The notes beneath the pieces were generated by a model, which worked only from the letters and a program-made list of their open reading frames with translations, searched no databases and was not told the origin of the DNA. This document shows, in pieces, positions 18,993-26,931 of a stretch of DNA of 64,000 nucleotides. Each line of letters begins with the position of its first letter. Position 1 is the first letter of the stretch. The position numbers and the translations under genes are program-made. Origin of the DNA: Bacteroidota bacterium (lineage in GTDB: Bacteria; Bacteroidota; Bacteroidia; B-17B0; Aurantibacillaceae); assembly GCA_003153315.1 (NCBI GenBank), contig PLYA01000076.1, positions 1 through 64,000 of the forward strand, read 5' to 3'.

Positions 18993-19628
18993 CTAAGCAC
19001 TAAAAGGCATTGGGTCGCTAAACAAACCTGTGCCGTGTGCATTGCCGGCACATATATCTACATATATTTCCTGCAAATGGGTAAGGTTTGGTATAATCAA
19101 CTTCTTCATACTGGTAGTTGTTAGCACTACTTTCCAGCTTGGGTCGTTTACACCCGCACCGGCTACGGTAGTGGTTCTTACAGTATAAGTTAAGTTCCTC
19201 AGCTTTAAGCTTTCAATAAAAATTTTAGCGCTTAAAGTGGTTGGCCCGTCAACTATACGTTTTATAACTATTTTGGCCGGTATAGATTGTGGGGTAGGGT
19301 CGGCACTGTTGGGAAAGCCCGATAAGGCTATGATGGCCGTATTGCCTTTGGCTACATTATTTACCGGACCTAATAAAGCCTGCAAGTCGGCCAAGACTGT
19401 GGCAGCCTGTTCGTTCCTTTGGTTAGTAATGGTAGAGTTTCCTTTGGCATTGGCAATATAGCCTGCAAAGGTGGTTTGATCGGTGCCAAGTGTAGCTACT
19501 TGTGCGGCAGTACCCGGAAATGTACTGGCATTTAGCGTCATGGCATTTTTTACTTTTTGGGCTAGCTTGTTTAAGCTTATATAAGCCCTTACAGAACAAA
19601 GTATAACTGCTTTAGTTATTTTTTTCAT
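18993..19628 (-). CDS. Family protein B, array-associated
   Basis: 211 residues, same family as the products at 216-902 and 31653-32414 but strongly diverged. Shared points are KVKNAMTLNASTFPGT (about 24-39, compare KMTNNTYFPTG in A), a helical middle with R-N-E-Q-A-A-x-V-L-x-D-L-x-A, and A-x-G-N-x-x-I-I-A-L-S-G-F (about 92-104). The C-terminal half has FN3-like spacing (WKVVLTTTSM ... EIYVDICAGNAHG). ATG at 19628. Promoter, leader, gene, terminator and array follow each other as in locus A. Function unknown. Confidence 0.78.
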   Translation of the reverse strand: MKKITKAVILCSVRAYISLNKLAQKVKNAMTLNASTFPGTAAQVATLGTDQTTFAGYIANAKGNSTITNQRNEQAATVLADLQALLGPVNNVAKGNTAIIALSGFPNSADPTPQSIPAKIVIKRIVDGPTTLSAKIFIESLKLRNLTYTVRTTTVAGAGVNDPSWKVVLTTTSMKKLIIPNLTHLQEIYVDICAGNAHGTGLFSDPMPFSA

Positions 19629-19664
19629 CTTATTTGTTTTTAATTTATAGATTGAGTGTGCAGT

Positions 19665-19790
19665 TCCGGTTCGTTCTTCATTTAGTGAAGTGTTGAGCCT
19701 TAAAGAGAAGCCTTTTTTAAAGGAGCACTGGCAGCTGCTTTAAAAATGTGTGGATGTGTTTTCTTTTTTCATGTATAAACCTCCTTTTTT
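19665..19790 (-). promoter_or_regulatory. Conserved 5' leader of family gene B
   Basis: Homologue of the gene A leader (930-1058), with the same AAAAAAAGGAGGTTTAT, GCAGCTGCCAGTGCTCC, TTTAAAAAAGG, TTCTCTTTAAGG and GAACCGGAACTG blocks in the same order. Here an ATG follows the AGGAGG in a different frame and gives only a 10-codon ORF (MKKENTSTHF), while the frame ending KQLPVLL has no ATG. Confidence 0.65.
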
Positions 19791-19803
19791 TAAGCGTGTT
19801 ATG

Positions 19804-19903
19804 TAAAGTTATTAAATGGCTATCTCTTTCGGAAAAAAAGGGCGGACTTTTTTTTAAACGGTCGATTTTAACAAAAAAACGGTAATATTTTAGCAAAAAT
19901 CGG
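19804..19903 (-). promoter_or_regulatory. Promoter of gene B with CCG motifs phased at 21 bp
   Basis: The -7-like box is TAACTTTA (reverse of 19804-19811). CGG motifs start at 19859, 19880 and 19901, exactly 21 bp apart, interrupted by A/T tracts. In gene sense the middle unit is ACCGTTTTTTTGTTAAAATC, shared with genes A and C. Confidence 0.65.
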
Positions 19904-19998
19904 GTAAAAACTTTTTTAAAAGGCAGGGACAAAACAGAGTGGTTTTTGCCTGTTTAGGTTTAGAATATTAAATGTGAAACATTCAGTTTTTTTATCAC

Positions 19999-20010
19999 TG
20001 ATAAGTATCA
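19999..20010 (+). promoter_or_regulatory. CRP/FNR-like operator upstream of usp (20075)
   Basis: TGATAAGTATCA inside the perfect inverted repeat ACTGATA-AG-TATCAGT. Its centre (20004.5) is 58.5 bp from the last base of the -7 box TACTTTTG (20056-20063), a class I position. Confidence 0.75.
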
Positions 20011-20074
20011 GTTTTTAAGATAAGTATTATCATAATGGGAGAGGGGATAAGAAATTACTTTTGAAACAAAAAAG

Positions 20075-20899
20075 ATGGAAACCATTCTTGTAGCAACCGA
20101 CTTTTCAGATGCAGCAAATAATGCCGCAGATTATGCAGTTGAGTTGGCCAAATTATTTACGGCAAAAATTGCATTGGTAAACACCTATAACTTACCTTAT
20201 TCAACTTATGAAACCGGAACGTCGGGAGATTTAATAAATGTTTTGCAGGAAGCATCTGCCGGAGGGTTACAGCATTTAAAAAAGAGAATTGAACAAAACA
20301 ATAAACATAACTTTGAAATAGAATGCTTTTCCGATTTTGGTTTTGCCGAAAACATGATTATTGAAACAGCTAATAAAATAAATGCCGATTTAATTGTAAT
20401 TGGTATAAGCGGAGAGGGGGGGCTTATAAAAGAAAGACTTATAGGCAGCACCGCTATTAAAGTTGTCCGCAATACGGATATACCTGTCTTTATTATTCCC
20501 GATAAAGCCAAGTACCATCCTATTCATAAAATTTCTTTTGCCTGCGATTTGAATAAAACCGAAGAAAGTGATTTAGTATATGTAAGTAGGTATTTCGGCA
20601 AACTGTTTAATGCCGAGTTAGAAATTATAAATGTAGAAGAACCCGGAGAAGAGTTTAGTGAAGAAAAATCTAAAACTTATGCCGTACTCAATAAGAAACT
20701 GGAAAGCATACCCCATAAAAGTGTTTTTATAACCGAAAAACATGCTGGCAAAGCATTAGAAGATTATTTTACCGATCATCCTACTGATTTGGTAATAGTT
20801 AACCCCCATAAGCACAACCTTTTTCATAACCTGTTTAGCCATAGTATTTCAAAAGAACTTGCTTTTCATTGCAAAGTTCCGCTACTATGCATTCATTAG
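20075..20899 (+). CDS. Universal stress protein, two UspA domains
   Basis: 274 residues made of two UspA-like domains (about 1-145 and 150-274). The first carries the ATP-binding signature GISGEGGLIKERLIGST (G-2x-G-9x-G-S/T). The second, with no such signature, is degenerate. USPs act in the cytoplasm in stress survival and stasis. The gene is monocistronic, with a TACTTTTG promoter and a CRP/FNR-like site at class I distance, and opens the stress island. It overlaps the end of an ABC-permease remnant on the other strand. Confidence 0.92.
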   Translation: METILVATDFSDAANNAADYAVELAKLFTAKIALVNTYNLPYSTYETGTSGDLINVLQEASAGGLQHLKKRIEQNNKHNFEIECFSDFGFAENMIIETANKINADLIVIGISGEGGLIKERLIGSTAIKVVRNTDIPVFIIPDKAKYHPIHKISFACDLNKTEESDLVYVSRYFGKLFNAELEIINVEEPGEEFSEEKSKTYAVLNKKLESIPHKSVFITEKHAGKALEDYFTDHPTDLVIVNPHKHNLFHNLFSHSISKELAFHCKVPLLCIH

Positions 20900-21115
20900 G
20901 ATTATAATTTCAAATCCTGACTCCGAAAAACCATTGGCTTTTAAAATGGCAATATCATTTAGTTTTTGTGAAACAGTCACGTTAAGTATGTTGTAAATAC
21001 CAAATGCAGCTACCAACAAAATAGCCCACGATATAAATAAGAACATTACAGCTCTTATTTTTTTACCGATGGAAATTACATAAGAATTGACCGCTCCTAT
21101 GGGAAAACAACCCAA
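20885..21115 (-). pseudogene. Remnant of an FtsX-type ABC transporter permease
   Basis: A 76-codon fragment whose translation (FISWAILLVAAFGIYNILNV, then QKLNDIAILKANGFS) matches the conserved membrane helix and coupling loop of LolC/LolE/MacB-type FtsX permeases. Such proteins are normally about 400 residues, so both ends are missing. It stops at a TAG just after LMNA. No ATPase partner is nearby. This is probably residue of a deleted transporter gene. Confidence 0.7.
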
Positions 21116-21141
21116 AGTACTGATTTATCATCTCCCAAAAC

Positions 21142-21153
21142 TGATAAATGTCA
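21142..21153 (+). promoter_or_regulatory. CRP/FNR-like operator upstream of the PAS kinase
   Basis: TGATAAATGTCA within ACTGATAAATGTCAGT. The centre (21147.5) is 36.5 bp from the end of the -7 box TATTTTTG (21177-21184), a class II position. It overlaps the upstream ATG at 21148, arguing that translation starts at 21220. Confidence 0.75.
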
Positions 21154-21219
21154 GTTTTGAACAGAAGCTCTTTTACTATTTTTGAAATTTTCTTACATCA
21201 AAATCTAATTAAAGTTAAA

Positions 21220-22428
21220 ATGACTACATTAGACGCTCAAAAAAGGTTTGAATTGGAAAGTTTAGATGCATTATTTGAGCATGCTACTGAGGGTATTATT
21301 ATTACCAATCAAAAGGGTAAAATAATTAGGGCTAACCCAAGTTCTGAAAGGATGTTTGGATATGAACACGGTGAGTTGCAGCATAAAACAGTGGAAGAAC
21401 TGGTGCCTATGCGCTATAAAGATAGCCATGTAAAAAATAGAGAAGGATATAACAAGAATCCACATGCAAGGTCTATGGGCAAAAACACAGACTTATTTGC
21501 CAGGAGAAAAGATAATACCGAATTTCCGGTTGAAATAAGTCTTTCTTATTATCAAAAAGAGGGCGAAACTTTTGTAATAGCCTTTATTATTGATATTACC
21601 GAGCGCAAAAAACACGAAGAGAGTATAAAAAAATTAAATATAGACCTTGAAAAGAAAGTAAGAGAACGTACCCATGTGTTACAAGAAGCCTTACTGGAAC
21701 TGGAAAGTTCTAAACAACAATTGAGTGAAGCCTTGGCAGCCGAAAAGGAGCTGAATGATATGAAGTCGAGGTTTGTTACTATGGCATCGCATGAGTTTAG
21801 AACACCATTAAGTACTATACTTTCTTCGGTTTCTCTTATCGGTAAATATACTGCCATAGATGATGATGATAAAAGGCAAAAACATGTGCAACGCGTAAAA
21901 TCGGCTGTTACAAACATGACGCTGATATTGAATGATTTTCTATCTGCTGAGAAGCTGGAAGAAGGGAAAACATTTGTAAAGAAAGAGAAAGCTAATCTTA
22001 AACAAATAACCAACGAGGTCCTTACCGAAATTAACGGGATTTTAAAACCCGGGCAAAAAATTGATTATAAACATGAGGGAAATGCAGATGCGCTATTGGA
22101 TAAGCAAATATTGCGCAATATTTTATTGAACCTGGTTTCTAATGCTATTAAGTTCTCGCCAGAAAATAAAAATATAGAAGTTTATACAAATATTTCCCAA
22201 AAAGAAATTATCCTAAAAGTTACTGATCAAGGAATTGGAATCCCTAAAGAAGAGCAGGCACATTTGTTCGAACGTTTTTTTCGTGCAAAAAATGTAACTA
22301 ATATACAAGGTACAGGTTTGGGTTTAAACATTGTAGGTAAATATTTGGATGCTATGAATGGAAAAATTAATTTTATAAGCGAATTAGATAAAGGAACTAC
22401 TTTTACGATAACTATTCCTAATGAATAA
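21220..22428 (+). CDS. PAS-domain sensor histidine kinase (cytoplasmic)
   Basis: 402 residues from ATG 21220; the frame stays open to an ATG at 21148, but the promoter (TATTTTTG at 21177-21184) lies between them. A PAS domain (about 12-130; ANPSSERMFGYEHGEL) is followed by a coiled-coil linker, HisKA with MASHEFRTPLSTILSSVSLI (H is the phospho-acceptor) and HATPase_c with N, DQGIGIPKEE and GTGLGLNIVGKY boxes. There are no membrane segments, so the PAS domain senses an internal signal. No haem or Cys ligand is evident. The response regulator gene begins 9 bp downstream, making a two-component pair. Confidence 0.93.
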   Translation: MTTLDAQKRFELESLDALFEHATEGIIITNQKGKIIRANPSSERMFGYEHGELQHKTVEELVPMRYKDSHVKNREGYNKNPHARSMGKNTDLFARRKDNTEFPVEISLSYYQKEGETFVIAFIIDITERKKHEESIKKLNIDLEKKVRERTHVLQEALLELESSKQQLSEALAAEKELNDMKSRFVTMASHEFRTPLSTILSSVSLIGKYTAIDDDDKRQKHVQRVKSAVTNMTLILNDFLSAEKLEEGKTFVKKEKANLKQITNEVLTEINGILKPGQKIDYKHEGNADALLDKQILRNILLNLVSNAIKFSPENKNIEVYTNISQKEIILKVTDQGIGIPKEEQAHLFERFFRAKNVTNIQGTGLGLNIVGKYLDAMNGKINFISELDKGTTFTITIPNE

Positions 22429-22437
22429 ATAAGATAT

Positions 22438-23496
22438 ATGAAGACTATATTATTAATAGAAGATAATAAGGATGTGCGAGAAAATACCGCCGAGATATTA
22501 GAGCTTGCTCATTACAATGTAGTGCAAGCCGAGAACGGAAAACAAGGCGTGGAAGAAGCACAACAACATAAACCCGACCTTATTATTTGCGACATTATGA
22601 TGCCGGTGTTGGATGGCTACGGTGTAATTCATTTACTGAATAAAAGTCCCGAAACTGCCAGCATACCTTTTATATTTCTTACTGCCAAAAGCGAGCGTTT
22701 GGATTTCCGTAAAGGAATGGAGATGGGTGCCGATGATTATATTTCTAAACCCTTTGATGACATAGAATTATTAAATGCCGTTGAAAGTCGTTTGAAAAAG
22801 AATGAAATTTTAAAGGCAGAATTTTCTAAAGATGTAAATGGCTTAAATAAATTCTTTAATGATGCAAGGAAAACAGACGAGTTAAAAAAACTATCGGAAG
22901 AAAGGCGCATCAAACAATTTAAAAAGAAGGAAACTATTTTTAACGAAGGTAACAATCCCAATTTTCTTTACTTTTTAGCAAAAGGAAAAGTAAAAACATT
23001 TAAGGCACATGAATACGGAAAAGAACTGATTACAGATTTATATAAGGAAGGGGATTTTTTTGGATACACTTCTTTACTGGAAGAAAAACCTTACACCGAA
23101 ACAGCAGAAGCCTTGGAAGATTCTGAAATATGTTTGATACCAAAGGATGATTTTTATTCTTTGATGTATGGCAGTATGAATGTGATGAAAAGCTTTATAA
23201 AAATGCTTTCGGATAATATTGCTGATAAAGAAAAGCAATTGATAAATCTGGCATACAGTTCTGTTCGCAAACGTGTGGCAGATGCTTTGATATTATTGCA
23301 AAGCCGTTATGATAATAATAAAGATAAAAGTTTTAGCATATCTATATCTCGTGAAGACCTAGCTAATATTGTAGGCACGGCTACTGAATCATTAATAAGA
23401 ACCCTAAGCGATTTTAAAGAAGAAAAATTAGTGGAAATAAAAGGTAGTAATATTACAATTATTAATATAGAGAAATTAAAGAAACTAAGGGCATAA
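22438..23496 (+). CDS. Response regulator fused to a CRP/FNR-family transcription factor
   Basis: 352 residues with an unusual order: receiver domain (1-122; phospho-acceptor D52 in ICDIMMP, K in SKPFDD), linker, cyclic-nucleotide-binding-type beta barrel (about 160-270; FKKKETIFNEGNNPNFLYFL, KEGDFFGYTSLL), dimerisation helix, and a winged helix of the HTH_Crp type (about 285-345; SREDLANIVGTATESLIRTL). The recognition helix keeps Glu and Arg at the positions used by CRP and FNR to read TGA. There is no N-terminal Cys cluster, so it is not an Fe-S FNR. Activity is presumably set by phosphorylation from the kinase 9 bp upstream. It is the best candidate to bind the TGAY-N4-RTCA sites of this island. 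Confidence 0.92.
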   Translation: MKTILLIEDNKDVRENTAEILELAHYNVVQAENGKQGVEEAQQHKPDLIICDIMMPVLDGYGVIHLLNKSPETASIPFIFLTAKSERLDFRKGMEMGADDYISKPFDDIELLNAVESRLKKNEILKAEFSKDVNGLNKFFNDARKTDELKKLSEERRIKQFKKKETIFNEGNNPNFLYFLAKGKVKTFKAHEYGKELITDLYKEGDFFGYTSLLEEKPYTETAEALEDSEICLIPKDDFYSLMYGSMNVMKSFIKMLSDNIADKEKQLINLAYSSVRKRVADALILLQSRYDNNKDKSFSISISREDLANIVGTATESLIRTLSDFKEEKLVEIKGSNITIINIEKLKKLRA

Positions 23497-23502
23497 GTAG
23501 TT

Positions 23503-23928
23503 TTAATGTTTAGTTGAATCGCATTTGTTTTTTATAAATTTCTCCGGATTCATTTCAAAAACCTTTTTACAATCATAGTTATCAAAGTGATAAGTCTCCC
23601 CTTTATATTTATAATCAAATGAATTATCCTTTTCTACTTTCATATTGCAAACTGGATCAATATAATAATCGGATGATGCAGAACTCTTTTTAACGGAATC
23701 GCATTTATTTAATATAAATTTTTCGGGATTCATTTCAAAAACTTGTTTACAATCATAATTATGAAAGTGATAAATTTCACCTTTATATTTATAATCATAC
23801 GAATCATTTTTCTCTACTTTCATGTTGCATACCGGATCGATATAAAATACAGACTCATAGCTTGCACAAGAGCCAAATAAACATAGAATTGTTAAATATA
23901 AAATGAATCTTAATGATTTTCTTTTCAT
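23503..23928 (-). CDS. Lipoprotein with two tandem YHS-like metal-binding domains
   Basis: About 141 residues from ATG 23928 (a TTG at 23943 is in frame). The lipobox LFGSC ends a short signal peptide. Two nearly identical copies of a YHS-type module follow, each with IDPVCNMKVEK ... YKYKGE-YHF-NYDCK-VFEMNPEKFI-NKCDS, the result of an internal duplication. In YHS proteins the Cys residues bind metals such as copper. A TGATTTTCATCA site lies 66 bp upstream of the ATG (23994-24005), so it may belong to the same regulon. The gene is convergent with the regulator gene. Confidence 0.8.
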   Translation of the reverse strand: MKRKSLRFILYLTILCLFGSCASYESVFYIDPVCNMKVEKNDSYDYKYKGEIYHFHNYDCKQVFEMNPEKFILNKCDSVKKSSASSDYYIDPVCNMKVEKDNSFDYKYKGETYHFDNYDCKKVFEMNPEKFIKNKCDSTKH

Positions 23929-23993
23929 CTTCTTTTTTTGCAAGTTCGAAAAAATAATACACTAAGTAAATGACTCTTCTCATGAATCCTGTA

Positions 23994-24005
23994 TGATTTT
24001 CATCA
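23994..24005 (-). promoter_or_regulatory. Candidate CRP/FNR-like operator upstream of the YHS lipoprotein
   Basis: TGATTTTCATCA matches TGAY-N4-RTCA. The only -7-like sequence (TATTTTTT) is about 50 bp away, out of phase with the other sites, so assignment is weaker. Confidence 0.45.
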
Positions 24006-24037
24006 GGATAAATTTTTGCAATTCAATGAAAAGCACA

Positions 24038-24064
24038 AAAGGCGTTTCATAATGAAACGCCTTT
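24038..24064 (-). terminator. Terminator after hsp20
   Basis: AAAGGCGTTTCAT and ATGAAACGCCTTT form a 13-bp stem with a single-base loop at most, flanked by A and T runs. Confidence 0.75.
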
Positions 24065-24088
24065 ATAGTTTTACTTTATAAACAATAA

Positions 24089-24529
24089 CTAAGCTACTTT
24101 TATTTCTTTTTTAGTAGCTTTATTAATAACCTCGTCCTTTTTAGGAACGGTTAGTTTTAATAAGCCATCTTCGTATTTAGCTGCAATTTTTTCGCTGTTG
24201 GCAGCCTTTGGCAACAAAAAAGAACGGCTAAAGGCTCCATAAGAAAACTCCTTGCGTGTATATTTCTTATTGCTTTCTTCTTTCTCGCTTTTGTTTTCAG
24301 CGCTGATGGTAAGCGTTTCGTTTTCTAAACTTACTTTTATCTCATCCTTTTTAAAACCAGGTGTAACCAGTTCTATTTTATATTCCTTATCTGTTTCGCT
24401 AATGTTAGCGGCAGGTAAAGAGTTTTGGAAACCCCTTAATAATTTATCAGGAGAAATCCATCTGTCTGTTTCAAAAAAATCAGACAATGCGGGGAACAAA
24501 TTTGTTCCATTTTCTTTTACTAGTGTCAT
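24089..24529 (-). CDS. Hsp20/alpha-crystallin small heat-shock protein
   Basis: 146 residues. The alpha-crystallin domain spans about 38-140 (ANISETDKEYKIELVTPGFKK, YGAFSRSFLLP, and YEDGLLKLTVPK as the A-x-x-x-n-G-v-L type C-terminal motif). It prevents aggregation of unfolded proteins without ATP. It is 36 bp behind the 24566-25042 gene and has no visible promoter of its own, so both are probably one operon driven from 25086-25150. Confidence 0.95.
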   Translation of the reverse strand: MTLVKENGTNLFPALSDFFETDRWISPDKLLRGFQNSLPAANISETDKEYKIELVTPGFKKDEIKVSLENETLTISAENKSEKEESNKKYTRKEFSYGAFSRSFLLPKAANSEKIAAKYEDGLLKLTVPKKDEVINKATKKEIKVA

Positions 24530-24565
24530 TTTGGTTTTGTTTTTTTTAATTGTTAAACGATTATT

Positions 24566-25042
24566 TTATTTTTTATCATTACCCGCACCTTCATTATGAT
24601 GGCAAGGGCAATTTGGGTTATTGCAATGTCCGTGACAATGGCAGTTAGGGTTGTGGCAATGGCAATGTCCTTCGCCATGTCCGTGCCAAAATTTGTGCAT
24701 TAGCTTACTGCCCAAACCGAAGATTCCATGAAGGTGAGATTCATCATAATGAGTAGCAGCTAACAAATCATACAAAGTTTTTGATTCCGGACTGGTTGGT
24801 GTTTGCAAATTCAATTTTACAAGCGTGTAATTGGCATCTCCCCATGCAATGTTTTTAAGCACGGTTACAGATTCAATCATAGATGAAGGAATAGTTACCC
24901 AATGAGAAAGATTGTGTTTGCTTGCAAATTGTACTTCATCATCCTTATCGGATTTTTTTACAATTCCTATAAGCTTTAGACCCGGTTTAAGGGTGTTGTT
25001 TTTTAGTTTTTCTAAAAACTCTTTTGTTTTTAATGATTCCAT
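24566..25042 (-). CDS. Hypothetical protein with His/Cys-rich C-terminal tail
   Basis: 158 residues. Residues 1-115 are an unrecognised soluble domain (LKLIGIVKKSDKDDEVQFA, then VTIPSSMIESV). The last 45 residues are extremely rich in His and Cys (HGHGEGHCHCHNPNCHCHGH and more), with CHCH and CPCHH clusters that look like a metal-binding tail. Its operon partner is hsp20. A class I CRP/FNR-like site (25139-25150) precedes its TACTTTTG promoter. Confidence 0.78.
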   Translation of the reverse strand: MESLKTKEFLEKLKNNTLKPGLKLIGIVKKSDKDDEVQFASKHNLSHWVTIPSSMIESVTVLKNIAWGDANYTLVKLNLQTPTSPESKTLYDLLAATHYDESHLHGIFGLGSKLMHKFWHGHGEGHCHCHNPNCHCHGHCNNPNCPCHHNEGAGNDKK

Positions 25043-25085
25043 TTTTTACTTTTTAATTATTAAATATTAATTTAACTTGACAAAA

Positions 25086-25150
25086 CAAAAGTATCCGCTT
25101 TTGCTTTGTTTATAAATGACTAAATTCAATTTTACCAATGACACTTATCA
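25086..25150 (-). promoter_or_regulatory. Promoter and CRP/FNR-like operator of the hsp20 operon
   Basis: -7 box TACTTTTG (reverse of 25086-25093). TGACACTTATCA at 25139-25150 is centred 58.5 bp from the end of the box, exactly as at the usp gene (20075). Confidence 0.75.
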
Positions 25151-25201
25151 CTAATAAAATAAATTCAAATAAAATTTAGAGATAGAAAAGAGCAACAAAC
25201 T

Positions 25202-26170
25202 TCACTTAGATTTTTGCTTATTTGCTTTTGCCTGATTTTTAAAATATTTTCTTAATAAAAAGCTATGTTTAAGCGCTTCCATATCATCACTTAAACCTTG
25301 CGAGCCAGTTCTAATATTTTCCATGCTTTTGCTCAGATTATGTGCAAAGCTTGTATCCATTAATAAGGTACCTATGGCTCCTTTGCCTTTATTTATATTA
25401 CTTAGGTCTCCGCTTACTATAGCCATTTTATCACTAAGCACATGTATGTTTACTACCGATTGTTTTATATTATTCTCTAAAGATGTATCCGTTAGCAAAG
25501 CTCCCACTGTTCCTTTACCTTCATTTATATGTTTAATAATCGCACTTAAATCACCCATAACAGTAGCGCTTCTTGTGCCTGTTAATTTTATGCTTACAAT
25601 CGCTTGCCTCAAATTTCCATCCAATAAAGTATCATGAAGCAAAGCCCAAAGCCCATTGCTGGTATTTATTTTATTGGTTATAACCTTTAAATTATCAAAT
25701 ATCTCTGAAGCACTTTTAGCCGTATTGCTTAATGTGCGCATAATATCATCTCCGGCAATAGGGTTAATAGCAAGCAAGGTATCTCCCTCGTCAACATAAT
25801 TTGCCACAGTAAAACCATTGCGTACAATGGCCACTTTATTTCCCATAAGCCCGTCAGTCCCTATGCTTACAAAAGCATTTTTTTTAATAAAGGGTTTTAT
25901 TCTATTTTCAATCATTAAGGTTACTAATACTACAGAGTCGTGTATAATCTCAATTCTTTTTACAGTTCCTACATCAAGCCCCCTAAAACGAACATTGTTT
26001 CCTGTTTCTAAACCATTTACATCATTAAATGGTACAACAAGCGTAAAAGTAGCGCTGAACATATTTTTCTTTGACCCCACAAAATATACTCCTACAATAA
26101 ATATAGCCATGCCGATGCTGACAAAGGCTCCTACGACAATTTTATTTCTTATATCCTTATTCATTTGCAT
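25202..26170 (-). CDS. MlaD-family (MCE domain) lipid-transport protein
   Basis: 322 residues. One N-terminal membrane helix (about 11-31) precedes an MCE domain (about 38-118; NDVNGLETGNNVRFRGLDVG), then a long helical region with repeated GKGTVGALLTDTSLENNI and GKGAIGTLLMDTSFAHNL segments. It forms the periplasmic substrate channel of a retrograde phospholipid/lipid ABC transporter. It is the last gene of a three-gene operon (permease, ATPase, MCE), 5 bp behind the ATPase gene. Confidence 0.9.
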   Translation of the reverse strand: MQMNKDIRNKIVVGAFVSIGMAIFIVGVYFVGSKKNMFSATFTLVVPFNDVNGLETGNNVRFRGLDVGTVKRIEIIHDSVVLVTLMIENRIKPFIKKNAFVSIGTDGLMGNKVAIVRNGFTVANYVDEGDTLLAINPIAGDDIMRTLSNTAKSASEIFDNLKVITNKINTSNGLWALLHDTLLDGNLRQAIVSIKLTGTRSATVMGDLSAIIKHINEGKGTVGALLTDTSLENNIKQSVVNIHVLSDKMAIVSGDLSNINKGKGAIGTLLMDTSFAHNLSKSMENIRTGSQGLSDDMEALKHSFLLRKYFKNQAKANKQKSK

Positions 26171-26175
26171 GTTTT

Positions 26176-26931
26176 TTATTCAAAAAAGGCTTTTATTTTT
26201 TCATCATTAGATTGTTTTAGCTCTTCAAAAGTTCCTTCAGCGTAAAATAGTCCGTTAATTAATACGAGAAGCCGGTTAGCTGTAATTTTAGCGCAATTCA
26301 TATCATGTGAAATAATAATGGAAGAGGTATTATATTTTTTCTGCATATCAAGCATCAAGTTACTTATCTCTTTGGCAGTTATAGGATCAAGGCCTGTAGT
26401 TGGCTCATCATATAACATAATTTCAGGTTTCATTATTAAGGCGCGGGCTAAGCCAATACGTTTGCGCATCCCGCCTGATAATTCGGATGGCATCATATCA
26501 ATGGTATTTAATAAACCTACATTGGTTAAAACCTCTTCTACTTTGTTGTTTATTTCAGCTTGCGATTTTAATTTCAAGTGCCGTATTAACGGAAATTCTA
26601 AATTTTCACGAATAGTCATAGAATCATATAGAGCATTGCTTTGAAAAAGGAAACCAATTTTCTCACGTATCTTATCCAATTCGCGATTACTGATCCCAAA
26701 AATGTTTTGATCAAATATTTTTATAGTACCTGAATCATATTTCAATAACCCTGATATACATTTTATAAATACAGATTTACCACAGCCCGAACGGCCTAAT
26801 ACTACTACATTCTCACCGCGTGTAAGTTTAAAATCTACACCATGTAAAACATAATTATTGCCAAATGACTTGTTTAACTGAGTTATTTCTATAACAACAT
26901 CGGGTGATATATGTGTTTCAGCTGCACTCAT
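26176..26931 (-). CDS. MlaF-type ABC transporter ATP-binding protein
   Basis: 251 residues. Walker A GRSGCGKS (about 46-53), Q-loop FLFQSNALYD, signature LSGGMRKR, Walker B IMLYDEPTTGLD and the H-loop ISHDM are all intact. It energises the lipid transporter with the permease encoded immediately upstream; the permease stop TAA is directly followed by this ATG. Confidence 0.93.
   Translation of the reverse strand: MSAAETHISPDVVIEITQLNKSFGNNYVLHGVDFKLTRGENVVVLGRSGCGKSVFIKCISGLLKYDSGTIKIFDQNIFGISNRELDKIREKIGFLFQSNALYDSMTIRENLEFPLIRHLKLKSQAEINNKVEEVLTNVGLLNTIDMMPSELSGGMRKRIGLARALIMKPEIMLYDEPTTGLDPITAKEISNLMLDMQKKYNTSSIIISHDMNCAKITANRLLVLINGLFYAEGTFEELKQSNDEKIKAFFE

Noticed and set aside
18647-19003. 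+ strand ORF of KFPTSER heptads as a protein gene
   Set aside because: No ATG or GTG start in the open frame, it runs through the terminator of gene B, and openness is expected for a 21-bp period. Kept as a hypothesis only under the array.
23994-24005. Full membership of the YHS gene in the spaced regulon
   Set aside because: The site is good, but I found no -7 box at either of the two fixed distances, so I list it only as a candidate.
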